Assembly: GCF_020520425.1 (NCBI RefSeq)
Contig: NC_079491.1
Span: 28,821,449-28,885,448, forward strand
From: Spinacia oleracea
Lineage: Eukaryota > Streptophyta > Magnoliopsida > Caryophyllales > Amaranthaceae
Reading direction: 5' to 3'
Length of the DNA stretch: 64,000 nucleotides
Numbering within the stretch: the stretch's first letter is position 1; the number at the start of each line of letters is the position of its first letter. Positions 10,514 through 22,969 of the stretch are shown in pieces. The translations under genes and the position numbers were made by a program. The notes beneath the pieces are model-generated. The model was given only the letters and a program-made list of their open reading frames with translations, did not search any database and was not told the origin of the DNA.

Positions 10514-13500
10514 ATGGAGGACGATAAAAAGAAGAAGAAAACCAAGAAGAAGAAGAATAAGCAGCAAACCAAACCAGCCGTCGCCGACGATACGGCGTCG
10601 TCGAATGCTGGAGAGACTAGCTCTGTAGGAACCGTCAGTGGCGAACAAGATAATGTATCAAACATAGTAATTGAGGACAAACTACTTCCAAATGCTAATG
10701 GCGTAAGTTATTTTCACCATTTTTATTATAGTGATTGAATTTAGGTTAATCGGCTTTCCCTTTACGACATTGCTTCTACAATCAATTCATGAAGCTTGAC
10801 TCCAAACAAAACCCCCATTTTTGTTTTAAATACTTCATTTTATGGGTTGATTTGAATAGTTTCAAATCCATCTTAAATTTACTTTGAATGTGATACGTGG
10901 GGATGATTTCACCAGCTGGATTCAAATTATCTCAAAATACAATTAAGCATACATTGTTTGATTTGCTGCTCCCCTTTTTGGATGGCATATTACTAAATGA
11001 GATAAGAATTTAGGTTCTCTTTGCCCACCAAACTAATTGCTAATATACCGTAAGAGCGAAGCTTATGTACAATCTCTTGCAGATAATGGTTTACTTTTGG
11101 CCTCATCTACGATTGTTTGTCAATTGTTTGACCAGATTTTTCTGTTATTATATCAATGTCAGCTTAACTTGATTGTCTTAGCGTAGATGCTCTAGTACAA
11201 TTATATGGTTTGGACCGCTGAGCACAAATGATGATGTATTAATGTCTGTTAGATTGTTCTGGCGTGGAAGTATATGCAAGAATATAACTTTGTGAATGCT
11301 AAAAACTATATTACCATCTAATGCTTCTTCGAATTTTTACTTGACAGAGTGTTACGGTTGACGGTGAAAAGCAAAATTGGATGCTAGAAGAGGTGAGATT
11401 TATTAGATCAATGAAAGTTTCTTGTACATTTACGAGGTCCTTTCTTATTTCACTAAGTCATGATATTTTTTCCCCCTTTTGCATTTTCTAGGCTAGACTA
11501 AGAGATCTGGTCAAACAACTACTCTACGAAAAGGACTCCTACGTACAAAGACAGGTATTGAATTGTTACATTGTATTGTATGGTACATGTATCAGTGTTT
11601 CACAATTGCAATTTACTTTTTCATTTAAAATTCTCTCTCTTGTTGCAGGCTGACTTAGAGATGAGAATGAAACAATTACAGAGTGAAAATGATTCCTGGC
11701 ATCAGAAAGAGGTAATATTCGGTGGATTAGTTGCTACTATACTTGTACTGTTAACTGTTTGGCCTAGAACATTGTTACGCTCCTTGGGGGGGGGGGGTAG
11801 CATAAAAGAAATTTGTTCCTAAGAGCCAACAAGCTCAATCACCGTTATGATTTCTTTTCAAGAAACCAACATTCGGGTTAAGTCTTATTTTCAGGTGAGC
11901 CTGGAGCAGAGAATCAGTCAGTTACTACAGGCGAACAGTGCTTTGAATTTTAAAGAGGTGAGAGTTAGGAAGTTCATAACTATATGATTTGTCGTGTACG
12001 TATGTTTCTATTATGTTACGATATGCATGTCATTATTGCAGTAACCTAATCAGTTATCTATCGTTTCAGAAGAATTTGCTGGACAAAATTCAGCACATTG
12101 AGCAGGAGAAACTGGTTCTGGTTGGAAAGGAGGTAAACTTTTCTATTATCGTGAATATTACTACGTACTGTCATTAGTTTTTTAACTTTTTTTTTGCCCC
12201 CAACAGAACTCTCTTTGCACTGTGAAATTTTGAGCATGTCATCATAATTGTTTTGTCAGTCAACTTTTTTTGTTTCACCAAAAACTTTTACTGCCATCCT
12301 AGAATCTTACTTTTTCATATGTATTTACTTACCTCAACCTCAGCTCACCTTTTGTTGCTTTTTTCAGTAAGAAATGGGAAGCTAAAACTGTTTGTTTTGG
12401 TTATTTTTTCCTATAATGTGCAGAACTTTTGCAATGAAGTGATTGCAACTCTGAATAATGAGAATTCAAAGTTGAAAATACAGGTATGTAATGTGCTTTA
12501 TCGTTTTTTAATAGATAATGCTCACAACTCAATTGAGCTTGATTACATGGTCAATGAGTCAAGCATGTCTAACACTCTAACTCTGTCTTAACTCTTAAGC
12601 AAAAATCATACTTTTTTTTTGGTACTATAAAGGAGGTTCATCTTCTTTGTCGGAAAAGATAATTATGTTAGATGAAATGGTTATTAGTCATGTACTTGGT
12701 ATCTTGTTTTGATATCATTATTCTTTATGAAAAAAATTTGACCATATATTAGCTATGTTATCCGGACTCAGATACACATATCGCACACAGGTACGGGTCC
12801 AAGTGTCTGACACGGCTATTTTGTGAAAAAATTGCATGGTTTTGGTCCAAAATGAAGTGTCCAACTGTCTATATCCATGTCCGAGTGAAGAGGGTCTGAC
12901 ACGGGTATTTGAGGTAAAATGAAGAGTACATACAACAAAGTGTATTAGACATTTAGACCAAATTTGATTTCCTTATATGTCGGTATATAAACTTGATGAG
13001 AAGGATTAGGATTTCGCACCATTTAGTTTCTTTCACCCCCTAGCAACATGCTTCCTCCATTTGTTTTCAGTTGCAAGTATTGCAATCAAACATTTTGCGC
13101 ACAAACCACGAGGGAGAAACTGAAAGGGGCACTATAACCCACTTAATTATCAACCCATCCCCTTCCCTCATCCATACCAAAACAACCATTTACCCGCTCT
13201 CCACCTTCCTTTTCTACCTCATCCTTGTCACGTCTGTCACATTCCTCCCTTGCATGTCCTCCATCCTTCGCAAAATGACGTATTGTCATTTCTCTCTCCC
13301 CCAGAATCGACCCTTGCCAATCTTTAATTCCCACGACACAACCACCAGGTCCACCACCTCACCTCCTTTAATTTGCCAGCAAACAGTACTACTTCAACCG
13401 CTAGACCTGAAATCACCACCATCAAATTTGAGTATTTAATTTCCATTTTTGTCGGTGTGTGTTTTGTTCCTCTCCCTCTCTCTCGTTTTTGGGTGGCGAC

Positions 13501-15313
13501 AGAGAAATGTTGTTGGGAGTAGGCTTTGCTAGTGGTTTAGGTCACATTCTCTTCACCTTAAAAAAATAAAAATCAGTTTTAATGGTAAAAACAAGTTGTC
13601 ATCATTCAAAATAAGCTCGAATCATTAAAAGTACGTTTTAATCAGTAAAATTATTTAGTTTTAGTAAAAATTAGGCGAAGAGAACAGAGCATACTGGTGC
13701 TGGTATGGGTTCTAGTGGGTGGCCCTCTCTCTCTCTTTCCCTCTCTGGTAAAGTAGGGTTTTGATCGTGGTGGATTTTGGTGGTGTTGGGCAGGTGGTGT
13801 TGATAGTGTTTGGCTAGTGGGCCTGATGTTGTTTCCATTTTTGTGTTTTAACGTCTATGTGGTTGCCCGAGGGGAGACGGGAATGTCGAACTGAAAGGGA
13901 GGATGGGAGGCCGGAGAGTAAATGGGGGTAGGTAATTCATTTGGATGGGAGGGTGGTGGTGTTGACTGGGGTCATTGGATGTTATACACAGTGGTTTTTT
14001 AAATAAGAGTAATATTGTTGTTTTTCCTTGTAAACTTTAAATACAGAGACATTGCAATTTTTTTGAATTATCCTAAAAGAAATGCGTTGCAACTAAAAAA
14101 GAATGGAGGAAGTATTTGTCTTTTCTGATGCTAAATTGAAAACAAAGCCTGGCAGGTTCTGGAGTTGGAAGGAGCTAAGAACAGTCTCTCAGAAGAAAAC
14201 AACCAGTTGTTGGACAACATATCTGTCTTACAGTCACGAGTTCAGGATCTTGAAATGAGTTTGGCAACTGCAGTGTCACCAGCTGATATTCAAAAGGTTT
14301 GTTGCTTCCTCCTCTTTTTTTTTATGAACTGTAGTTTGTTTGTGTGTTAAGGCTGTTAACACACTTCAATTGCATGTTGGGGGTATCATGTTTACAATTT
14401 AAGTAGTGATGCAACTTAAGCATTCGATCTTGCATGGGAAATTATGAATGTGTTTCTCTTCATATTTACAGAGTTATCTTGAACAATTTCATTGGATCTT
14501 TGCTTAGAATATCTTTGATGAGTCTTGACTCTCGGATACAGGATGCCTCTGAGAAAGAGAACTTCAATATTGAGATGGAAGAAACTTATGCGTTGATTGG
14601 GAAATTGATGACAGAAAATGCGGACCTTGTTGAGAAGGTAAGTCGCAAGCGCTTGTGCATGCAGTTGATGATGGTTTAATTGCCTATTCAGAGTATGAGC
14701 AAAAAAACAGCTTTCTGCAAGTTATTTATCTTGTTTGGTCAACTTGTAGTTTTATGGTTTGGCTTTTTCAAACTCCTGCATTCCCCTCCTCCACCCGATT
14801 AACCTCCATTCAGATGTACATTTTTCTGACACTTTGTCCTGTGGTCGCTATTTGTTTTAGGTAAATGAGTTGTCTATGGAGCTTGGTCAACGAACTGTAG
14901 TGCCTGATGTTACTTCAGTGAATATACCTGATTATTCCTCCTCAGATCCTGTATCTAGATATAATGAGGACAGTCGAGAGGATCTTTCCTTGTCAACAAA
15001 GAGTGTCAAGCTTTCTATAACAGCGGCAACTGGAGATGAGCGAAGAGTGATTGATGAATTAGACTCTGATTATTCTAATGTAGTCCGGCATTCCTCAGAA
15101 ACCAGTGTGTCTGGAGAAATAGTGCAAATTCCATTAGATGAAAATGAAATTCAGGATCTAGAAGCACAGGCATCTATAGAAGTTGGAGATGAGAGTGTGC
15201 CGCTTGCTGATGCTCCTCTGATTGGTGCTCCTTTTAGGCTTATTTCTTTTGTTGCGAAGTTTGTAAGTGGCGCTGATCTAGTCAACCAGGATCCTTCAAA
15301 CTCGCTGCAGTAA
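10514..15313 (+). CDS. Coiled-coil protein of unknown function, 10 coding exons
   Basis: Exons by GT/AG and frame: 10514-10702, 11348-11392, 11492-11554, 11649-11711, 11895-11957, 12070-12132, 12424-12483, 14156-14296, 14542-14637, 14861-15313; all introns are phase 0. The product is 411 aa. The N-terminus is highly basic (MEDDKKKKKTKKKKNKQQTK), residues about 65-240 are heptad-rich coiled coil, then there is an acidic, Ser-rich stretch and a C-terminal block (PLIGAPFRLISFVAKF) that looks conserved rather than low-complexity. Exons 3-6 are each exactly 63 nt, 21 residues or three heptads. There is no signal peptide or clear membrane span. The Lys-rich N-terminus could bind nucleic acid or act in nuclear localisation, which is inference. 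The gene is convergent with the receptor kinase (697 bp apart). I do not recognise a named family. Confidence 0.85.
12484..14155 (+). other. Long intron 7 of the coiled-coil gene with repeat-like content
   Basis: At 1.67 kb this is the longest intron of the gene. It includes 12,770-12,920, where phrases such as 'gacacggctatt' and 'gacacgggtattt' recur as in a known type of dispersed plant repeat. CT-rich and GT-rich stretches around 13,140-13,980 have opposite strand bias. I see no transposon ends. ORFs here are not credible coding regions. Confidence 0.5.
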
Positions 15314-16009
15314 CCTAAAACATGTTCTAACTTGTAGAATGTTCATTAGAAGAAGAAAATAGACGATCAACTGCTTATTTGAGTTATTTTAACATTTTTT
15401 AACACAATATCAGACTAGTTACAATAATGTGGCATTACTTTTTTTTTTCTTGTTTAAGGTTGGCCATTTTATATTTTTGGTTATGATGGCCAATCTGCAT
15501 CAGCTGATAGCACATTTGTAATTGAAATTTGTTTATTGAATTTGATCTGGTGAAGGTAGTTATATCGATCAATTTATTATTTTGTACTCCATCGAACACT
15601 GATGATAGAACAATGGATTTCAATTGTAGGAACAATAATTGCAGTAAGCAATATGCTTGATGAGAGGCAAATCTCTTTCAACTGGTCTGCTTTTAAATGT
15701 ATGTCACTCTAATTTGGCATGACCAGTTCCGGGAAGCAGGCACTGGTACGAGATGTCAGTAAAGCCAATAGAACGACGATGTTTGAATCAAATATAGCTA
15801 CAACACAACTCCTATACTGATGAACAAATAAAAATCTGACAAGAAAAGAATGACACATTTTGAGTTTCTAATTTATAACCCTAAAAGAATCACTGAATAG
15901 CTGGGAGCTCATTAGCAGGATGTTGCAAGATTTTGAGCTATGTACATTCCTTTGTTAGTAGCCTCCTTTTTCACTGAAATATGGAATCAAATGAACGCTC
16001 TTTATAACT
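15314..16009. other. Convergent intergenic region
   Basis: This holds the 3' ends of two convergent genes. AT-rich sequence with T-runs (about 15,430-15,450) suits polyadenylation regions for both. No further gene is seen. Confidence 0.55.
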
Positions 16010-18103
16010 TTAAGGTGTATGTGTCTCCGAGGCCTTAGATTTTGATCCCTCAGCCTCAGGTGATGGTCTGCTTGAAGAATCTGACTGCCTGGACTCCTCA
16101 ATCATCCTCACTACTTCTCCCATGTCAGGTCTTAGATCGGGCACCTTTGAAACACAAGCCATGGCAATTTGAAGCATTTGAACCAACTCTTCTTCAATAT
16201 TCTGATTCCTCATTAGCTCTGCATCGAATACTTCTGCAGTCCATTCCTCCCGAACCACTGACTGAACCCACCTCGGGAGATCAACCACGTCGTCCCGTCC
16301 AGGTGATTGTACCGGAGTCTTCCCTGTAAGCAACTCAAGAAGGAGAACACCAAAACTGTAAACATCAGATTTTTGGGATGTTTTCCTCGTCTCTACTGTT
16401 TCTGGTGCTTTGTAGCCTGCAGTTCTTGGGGGGACAGCAGGGAAGCTCATGAGAGGAGCCAGACCAAAATCTGAGATGCAACCGTTATGGTCCTCGGAAA
16501 GAAACACATTGGAGGACTTGATGTTCCCGTGTGTGAATCTCCCACCACCAGCTGAATGAATGTGGGCTATTCCCTTGGCAGCTCCCAGTAAAATTTTTAT
16601 CCTGGATTCCCAGTCTAGTGGTGGTTTTTCACCATCCTTACTACCTGAAAATATCATATATTCATTGTTTTGTTTAGTTATGTTTCCAGAGGTATAGTAA
16701 TTTGAACAAACAGTTCTAATTGCTAAAGACCATTATCGTAACTGTCAATTGTTGCAAAAAGGAGGTAATTGAATAAAGAAAAACACAAGGTGAACGGAAA
16801 GCATACCATGGAAACGTGCCAACAGGCTGCCAGCTGATACATAGTCATAAACAAGAAGTTTTTCATCCTTAGAGTAGTAATAAGCTCGTAGGGGAATGAC
16901 ATTAGGGTGTTGGCCAACCCTCCCAACTGTCTCCATCTGCTGCTCAAACTCTCTTTTGCCGACTACAACCTCCTTCAATCGCTTGACGACAACTATCGTT
17001 CCGTCCTCCAAGATGGCTTTGTATGTTGTCCCATAACTTCCTTTTCCCAGCACTTCAGCAGAGGCCCTTAGTAGATCTTCAAGATCAAAATTGAAGGAAC
17101 AACCTTCAAAGAATACTAGTTTGTTTTTCTCAGCCTCCTGGACTCCACTCCCAAAATCTTCTTTGGGCTTTTCAGTCCTTCCAGCACCAAAAGCCTTGCC
17201 TTTAAGAACACCACTTCCTTCACTATTCTTTTTCCTTAAACAACACCACACAGCCATCAGCAGAAGAAGTAAAAGTGCCACACCTCCTCCTACTGCAATG
17301 GCAATGATGGCCCTTTTGCTTAGTCTCCTTTTTGAGTGTTCTTTCTCATGAGAAGCAGGAGGTTTAGGACCCACATAGACTGAAGCAGAAGCCGGTGCAG
17401 GAGCAGGAGCAGGTGAAACTCCAGCACACTGGTTGAGTGGAGGCCCGCACAAGCCTGTGTTACCCTGAAACGACGAAGTGGGAAAGCCACTAAGCTTCAA
17501 TGGGATTGAGCCATTTAGGTGATTGTTACTCAAGTTCAGGTACTTAAGATTTTGAGTATTTAGTTTGGGGATGGATCCAGTAAGGGCGTTATTCTGAAGG
17601 TAAAATTTATCTAAGTGTGTCAGGTTTTGAACTGATGATGGAATTTCCCCCTCTAAGGAATTGAAAGCTAGATCTAATGTGATGAGTTGAGGGGATAATG
17701 AAGAAGGTATTTTGCCAGATATGTTATTTTTCTGGAGGTATACATACTGGAGGGAAGGAAGGGACAGCAGATCAGATGGAAGACTCCCGGAAAGGAGGTT
17801 TGACCGGAGGCTGAGGATAGTGAGGTGATCTAACTTCCCAAGGGTGTTAATAGGGATAAGACCTTTAAGTCCAACCCCAGGTAACCTGACAGCAATTACA
17901 CTATTGTTATCTGAGCTGCAGGTAATGCCCACCCAAGTACTGCATAACGATGTAGTAGAATTCCAGTTCACTTTCCGACCATGAGGGATAAGTGAAGCAA
18001 ACTGAAGCAAAGCTTGCTTATCATTTTCCAGGTCAGCATGATTTGGAGGTGGAAAAATGAGCAAGAAGAGCGACACCAATGTCAATAGGAAGAAGAGCTT
18101 CAT
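16010..18103 (-). CDS. LRR receptor-like kinase, subfamily III, probably catalytically inactive
   Basis: Two coding exons, 18103-16807 and 16644-16010, joined in Gly433 (donor gtatgc, acceptor ttttcag), give 643 aa. Residues 1-23 form a signal peptide, 24-62 the LRR N-terminal cap with a Cys pair, and about 66-210 five or so LRRs. A Pro/Ala linker follows, then a transmembrane span at about 265-288 with basic stop-transfer residues, and a kinase-like domain from about 350 to 620. The glycine loop (GKGSYG) and Lys374 (VVVKRL) are present. The catalytic loop reads HGNIKSSN (471-478), without the HRD aspartate; DFG (491-493) and APE are kept. It closely resembles the Arabidopsis 'probable inactive receptor kinase' At5g58300/At3g08680 group from memory. 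A role as a plasma-membrane scaffold or co-receptor is inferred. Confidence 0.95.
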
Positions 18104-18160
18104 AGATAATCTTCTGGTTTAAGGTCAAAAGGACGATTTTTGGTCTGTTGCACCGACTCT

Positions 18161-19917
18161 CTGGTAATGCCTGGCATAAAAAAGAAAAAGATGATAAGTG
18201 ATCTGATTATATTTCCTACTAATACAAACAAAAGCAAGCACTTCATACACATGAAACATAGAAAATACACTTGAATAGAAAGTACGCACAAGATTGAACA
18301 TGAGTGAAAAAAAATATACTAGAAGTATAAGATTAGCCATCTCTTGAAAAGAAGCAATGAGCTATACATTGACAGTCTAATCAATCTAGAACGAAGATTC
18401 ATATTACAATAACATGAGCAACACACAAGATGCAGAACCCATACATTGAGAGGTAAGATATCAGTTACCGGTTTCTCAGGGAATACAAATAAACAGGATA
18501 TAAAAGCACAAAGCAGAAGCTCATCACCTCAAATGCAATTAAAGGGAAGGCACAGATGTTTCACCTAAGTACCATCAAACAACTCATGGAGTAAATATAC
18601 ACCAGAATGGGAGCCACATGTTAGAGTAGTAGCTGCCTGACCTGCCTCTGATTGAAGACTAATTTGTGGACCAACAGAATGAATGCTAGATTAACACCAG
18701 ACCTCGGTGTCATTCTAAGGAATGCATCGGCCGGGTCCAGTCATTACTACCAATCCATCCATCCATCCACCCAACAAATTAAAAATCTTAAAGCAACAAA
18801 GTGAGTGGAGAAGAAAGAAAGAAAGAAAGAAAGAAAGGGATTAAGAATGGAAACAAAGCAAACAGTGTGATTACCTACGAAAACAAACAGGTGCACAGTT
18901 CATTTCTCATTGACATTCTTAATACAACTCTACAATTAGTACAGAAAAAGTAGTAATACATTTATCTAAAAGACTGTAAACAGCTAAAGCGCGATGGAAA
19001 GCAAAAAAGCAAGGCAGTTCTTTTCGATAAAGAAGGGGAGCACTAATAAGTACTTGCAAGATTTTAGTTGCTAAAAAACAAGGGTCCTTTTCTGTTTTAT
19101 GATAATAATCATTATTCATGATGAATCTTCTCCTACTGCCTTTCCATGCGTTTACCTTCTAAATTTCAAATGGAAGCTCCCCTCTTTCTTCTACTGTTTT
19201 CTCCACTCAGACATTCTAAGAGTTGATTGAATGAAGCATGAACCAAATCCCATCACAATCAAAGAACGCCAACTTCAAATTCTTCTCTCGAATTCGAATA
19301 GGTTGATCGAAAACCTCCATCCCTCCCTTTTTTTCTCTATTACATTTTAAAAAGTTAATTGCATGGAGCATTATTCTAATTTCCCACCACAATTGTATAT
19401 TTTTATTGGTTTAGAAGCAAATAGACTAACTCGATTAAGCTGGATTTGTGATAAATTGAAGAATCTGGTTGAATTCTAATGACTTAACAACAAATTAGGG
19501 GATAATGAAGGTTTTAGCCAACATGAACCTAAAAATGTGAAAGCAATCAACTTTGATTAATTTTTAAAATGAGCAGCATTTATCAATCAGATTACTAGTT
19601 TACTACTCTTGTACTTACTAAAAATAGGAAATAAATCAAAACAGTATACAGAAACTGAGATTAGCCATTATTTCCTCCATTTCTGTGTACAAAAACAAGG
19701 TGAATTTAACAAATAAAAATCAAAACTTGGATAGAAATGAGGTACAGATCCATGAAATTGATGAACCCCAGTTGCCAAAAATAGAAACAAAAGTATCCCA
19801 ATTGAATAAAAGAAAACAAAATTGACCAAGTAGGTGTAAAATGTGAAGAAGTAAAAGGAGGCACATTTAGAGAGAAAGAAGCAAACAAAAATGGGAAGAA
19901 ATAAGAGAGAAAAGTAC
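18161..19917 (-). other. 5'UTR intron of the receptor kinase gene
   Basis: On the minus strand, the donor after cattccag (gtacttt, from 19,917) and the acceptor gcattaccag (ending 18,161) bracket 1757 bp of AT-rich sequence directly upstream of the start codon exon. Leader introns are common in this family. The interval contains a GAAA microsatellite (18,812-18,837) and no credible ORF. Confidence 0.6.
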
Positions 19918-20833
19918 CTGGAATGTAGCTGCATTTGGGAGGAAGAAGATGAGGAGAGAGAAAGTGAAATTTAAAGAAGAAAAGAGTGAAGAAGTCTCTA
20001 ACGGTCCAGGTTAGCTAAAGGAAAAAGCAATCTCAACGGCAAATCTTGAGGAAGAATACTGATACTCAGTCACTCACATTGTTTGTGTTTAAGACATGTT
20101 TTCTTTGTGTGCAACTCTGTAAGTGAAGTCTCGTCTCGTCTCGTCTCGTCTCTGAAAGCAGAAACATTTTTAATGTTAGTTTTAATAACTTTTGGATCCC
20201 AAAGCAGCAGAAAGCTTGTTCGTTAAGCCAACGGCAAACCCAGACTGACCCAGACCCCCTCCTGGAATTGGGGCGTACAAATAACGCAGATCTCGATAGC
20301 TTAGATTGATTTCTTGATTTATTCTTCTTCTTGTTGTTAATGGGGTTTTAACTGTAGGAAGAAGGCAGGAGCAGGAGCCAGGAGATGGTCAGCTACGAAC
20401 AGCTGTAATTATTTTTTGGAACAAAGACCACGTCTTTCTTCTTCATCTTCTAACTTGAGACTTCTTGACCATTTTCACTTTATTTTGTAAAATGAAATAA
20501 AAAAAGAAAAGAAAAGAAAAGAAAAGAAAAGGTGAAGTGGTTGAGAGGGTGGGAATTGATTAATGGTGGGGTCAGGCTTTTTGGGGGTTGAAATGGAGGA
20601 AGGTGTGTCATTTTTCATTTGATAGTGAGTGTGAATTGTGTGTCAGAGACACAGAGGGAGTAATTAGTATTGACAGATGAGCAGAATACAAATATTACAG
20701 AGAGGATGTGTTTAAACTTTAAACTCTCCTAATTTTTAATGTCAACCCCCATCACATCACCCTTTGATTATTCTTCATTTGTTTGTAACTTGTTGTTGTC
20801 TCTCCCTCTTTGGATGGATTCTTCCATCTCTAC

Positions 20834-20874
<41 letters not shown>

Positions 20875-20930
20875 CTACAGACTACTAGACTAGAGGTCAG
20901 GACAAAACTTTGGGCATATAGTTCGGATCC
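19918..20930 (-). promoter_or_regulatory. Leader exon and promoter region of the receptor kinase gene
   Basis: The leader exon lies upstream of the 19,917 donor and probably ends near 20,100-20,150. Short tandem arrays crowd here: TCTCG x5 (20,128-20,152), GAAAA (20,506-20,531) and TTGAGAG x5 (20,834-20,873). On the sense (minus) strand the first and third read as GA-rich and CT-rich tracts, which plant core promoters often carry. No TATA box is claimed. Confidence 0.45.
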
Positions 20931-21621
20931 AATTTCGATAAAGAATTACCGTGTCTAGATTCCAAATTGGTATGGGAGGAGTTACATGTTACTATGTAGT
21001 AGTCGGACTACCAAACTATGTCATTTGATACCAAATAAAATCAGGTAAACACCTGATTTTACCAAAATATATTGTTTGGTACCAAATGAAAATGCAATAA
21101 TTGCAAAAAACATTACTTTGTTGCTAGTAAACCTCGTTAGTCGTTACATGGGAGCCATATGGCTTTGCAAACTCCATTTGAGACGTATTTTAGTCTTTTC
21201 ATGTGGAATAGCCGGAATATTTTAGCATTTGATACTAGTATTCAAAAACTGAAATCACTATCATTATGCAATTTAATGATGAATAGCGTGATGATACTTT
21301 TGGTTTATCTATGAAAATTTCCATGCTAACAAGTACCAATGGTAATTCAAAGTCACGCATGGTTCTGACTATTAACATATTGTAGTCTCGACTAGCAAAT
21401 TCGAAACCAATACCGTTAGGAAGCTTAATGATACCATTTGATAGGGTAATGATGCTTTTAATGTTTCTGATGTTATTTTTACTCTTTCGGTGATAATGGT
21501 ATTGACGTAGTGTGGTTTCGATCCAATATTGGTATTGTATATGTACGATTAGGCGTTTAGGTTACACTATTATAGTGTGTGTTGCGTCATCAACACATGC
21601 AGTGAAGAAAATAAAGTTGAA
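20931..21621. other. Intergenic region, nothing recognised
   Basis: AT-rich DNA with mildly repetitive phrases such as 'tttgatacc' and 'tttggtacca' (21,020-21,080), like an old decayed repeat. There are no ORFs of note. Confidence 0.4.
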
Positions 21622-21643
21622 ACGAAAAGTTTAGTAGTCGAGT

Positions 21644-21647
<4 letters not shown>

Positions 21648-21736
<89 letters not shown>
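21648..21736. repeat. (AT)n microsatellite, about 44 units
   Basis: An uninterrupted alternating TA run of about 89 bp. It sits between two related flanks (gttta/gtagtcgagtttgaat on the left, ttta/gtagttgagttcgaat on the right), so it arose inside a locally duplicated sequence. Confidence 0.97.
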
Positions 21737-21737
<1 letters not shown>

Positions 21738-21775
21738 TCAAATGAAAAAATTTAGTAGTTGAGTTCGAATATGTA

Positions 21776-21955
21776 CTCAAATGGAAAAGTGTAGTGTCAA
21801 TTACCAACTCCAGAAAGTACGAATTCCATTTCAATTTGGCTTGTAATAGGGAATTAGGTATCTCAAATGGAAAAGTCTAGTATCAATTAGTCAATTACCC
21901 ACTCCAAAAAATTCATAATTTCATTTCAATTTGGCTTGTAATAGGGAATTAGGGA
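21776..21955 (+). repeat. Tandem duplication, two copies of about 86 and 94 bp
   Basis: The copies 21,776-21,861 and 21,862-21,955 both begin ctcaaatggaaaagt and end with a 'ggcttgtaatagggaatt' phrase. The second has an 8-bp internal gain (attagtca-like). A shorter relative of the first 30 bp flanks the AT microsatellite. Confidence 0.85.
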
Positions 21956-22269
21956 TCAAATTTGAAATTACTATCATGCTCTTTCCCTCAGAGAAAATGG
22001 GTCAGGCTTTGAATTTGGAGTCAAATGTATGAATTACTGAATTAGATACCAAGCTTAGACTTAAGTACAATTGGCAGTGAATTAAAATGGTCAAGTTGAC
22101 TCTCATTAACAACACTACCAAACCAAATTAATCAAAAGGCTTGTTTTTAATTTGTTGGGCATTTCATAAGAAGCAGTTGGGTCCATCTTTATTCTCTAAC
22201 GCCATGGACTACTTATGTTGTCCTGTACATGACAAATCTCTAGTGCAGTCACATGCTACGGACTTACGG

Positions 22270-22720
22270 AGTGTTTGGGCTCTCAATTGGATACCAATTG
22301 GGTCACTAACTCTAAAGCCCAATGGCTCAATACAACAACTTCAAACTCCATTCTACTCAACATGGCTGATCAGCCACCAACCAAGGCCCAAGGCCAAATA
22401 GCAATAAATGACCTATGGGCATTTATTACACAAACACTATAAATAGGCCGTCAAGGCTCACACCTCAAGGTACGTCCAATTTATCGCCTTAAGACTACTC
22501 TCTAGAGAACTTCTCTCTAGAATCCGAACATCGTTCTTACTTAGGCATCTGAGGGATTTTCCTCGAAAACACCCCCGAGGCTAGTAACCTTGTCATTGTG
22601 CAGGTAAATCCGGACACAACACATTCAAGCAAGCAACATCTTCAACACAACGAAAAGGGCCTTCATACGAAGCCCATTGTTTCAACACCGGAACACGGAG
22701 TATATACCCTTTCCATCTAT
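22270..22720 (+). mobile_element. LTR-derived fragment with a TATA box
   Basis: The stretch has the look of a plant LTR: a TATA box (cactataaatagg, about 22,436), a transcribed-type region with repeated ctctctagag, and 'cttaggcatctgagggat' (about 22,539), a phrase I associate with Gypsy-type LTR ends. Neither end nor a partner LTR could be fixed. A SINE inserted just downstream. Confidence 0.45.
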
Positions 22721-22739
22721 TGGTTTTAATTTAGTGTTT

Positions 22740-22906
22740 TTTTTGTGTGTTAGCACCCGCTTCACCCTTAGGGCTAATCCGGATTCGGGGCGAGTTTTGG
22801 GTGGATAGGTTCCAGTCCCCTCCCAATTCTTGTTGCGGGGGATCGAACACGAGTTCTCTCTACCAAGTTCAGCCTTAATCACCACTGAACCAACAAGCAA
22901 TTGGTG
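22740..22906 (-). mobile_element. tRNA-derived SINE with 16-bp target-site duplications
   Basis: On the minus strand the element starts caccaattgcttg, then has a pol III box A (tggttcagtggt) and box B (tgttcgatcccc), and ends in a short poly-A (poly-T on the plus strand from 22,740). Perfect 16-bp duplications ttttaatttagtgttt flank it at 22,724-22,739 and 22,907-22,922. This is textbook target-primed retroposition. It resembles the plant Au-type SINE group from memory. SINEs need a partner LINE reverse transcriptase to move. Confidence 0.93.
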
Positions 22907-22969
22907 TTTTAATTTAGTGTTTATGTAGTACTAATCAATGTTGTACTAATCAATGTTGTAGCTAGGTAA

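Noticed and set aside
13071..13439. 122-aa ORF in intron 7
   Set aside because: CT-rich low-complexity product; lies in an intron of a well-supported gene and has no homologous look.
21577..21834. Tyr-Ile repeat ORFs
   Set aside because: They are translations of the (AT)n microsatellite.
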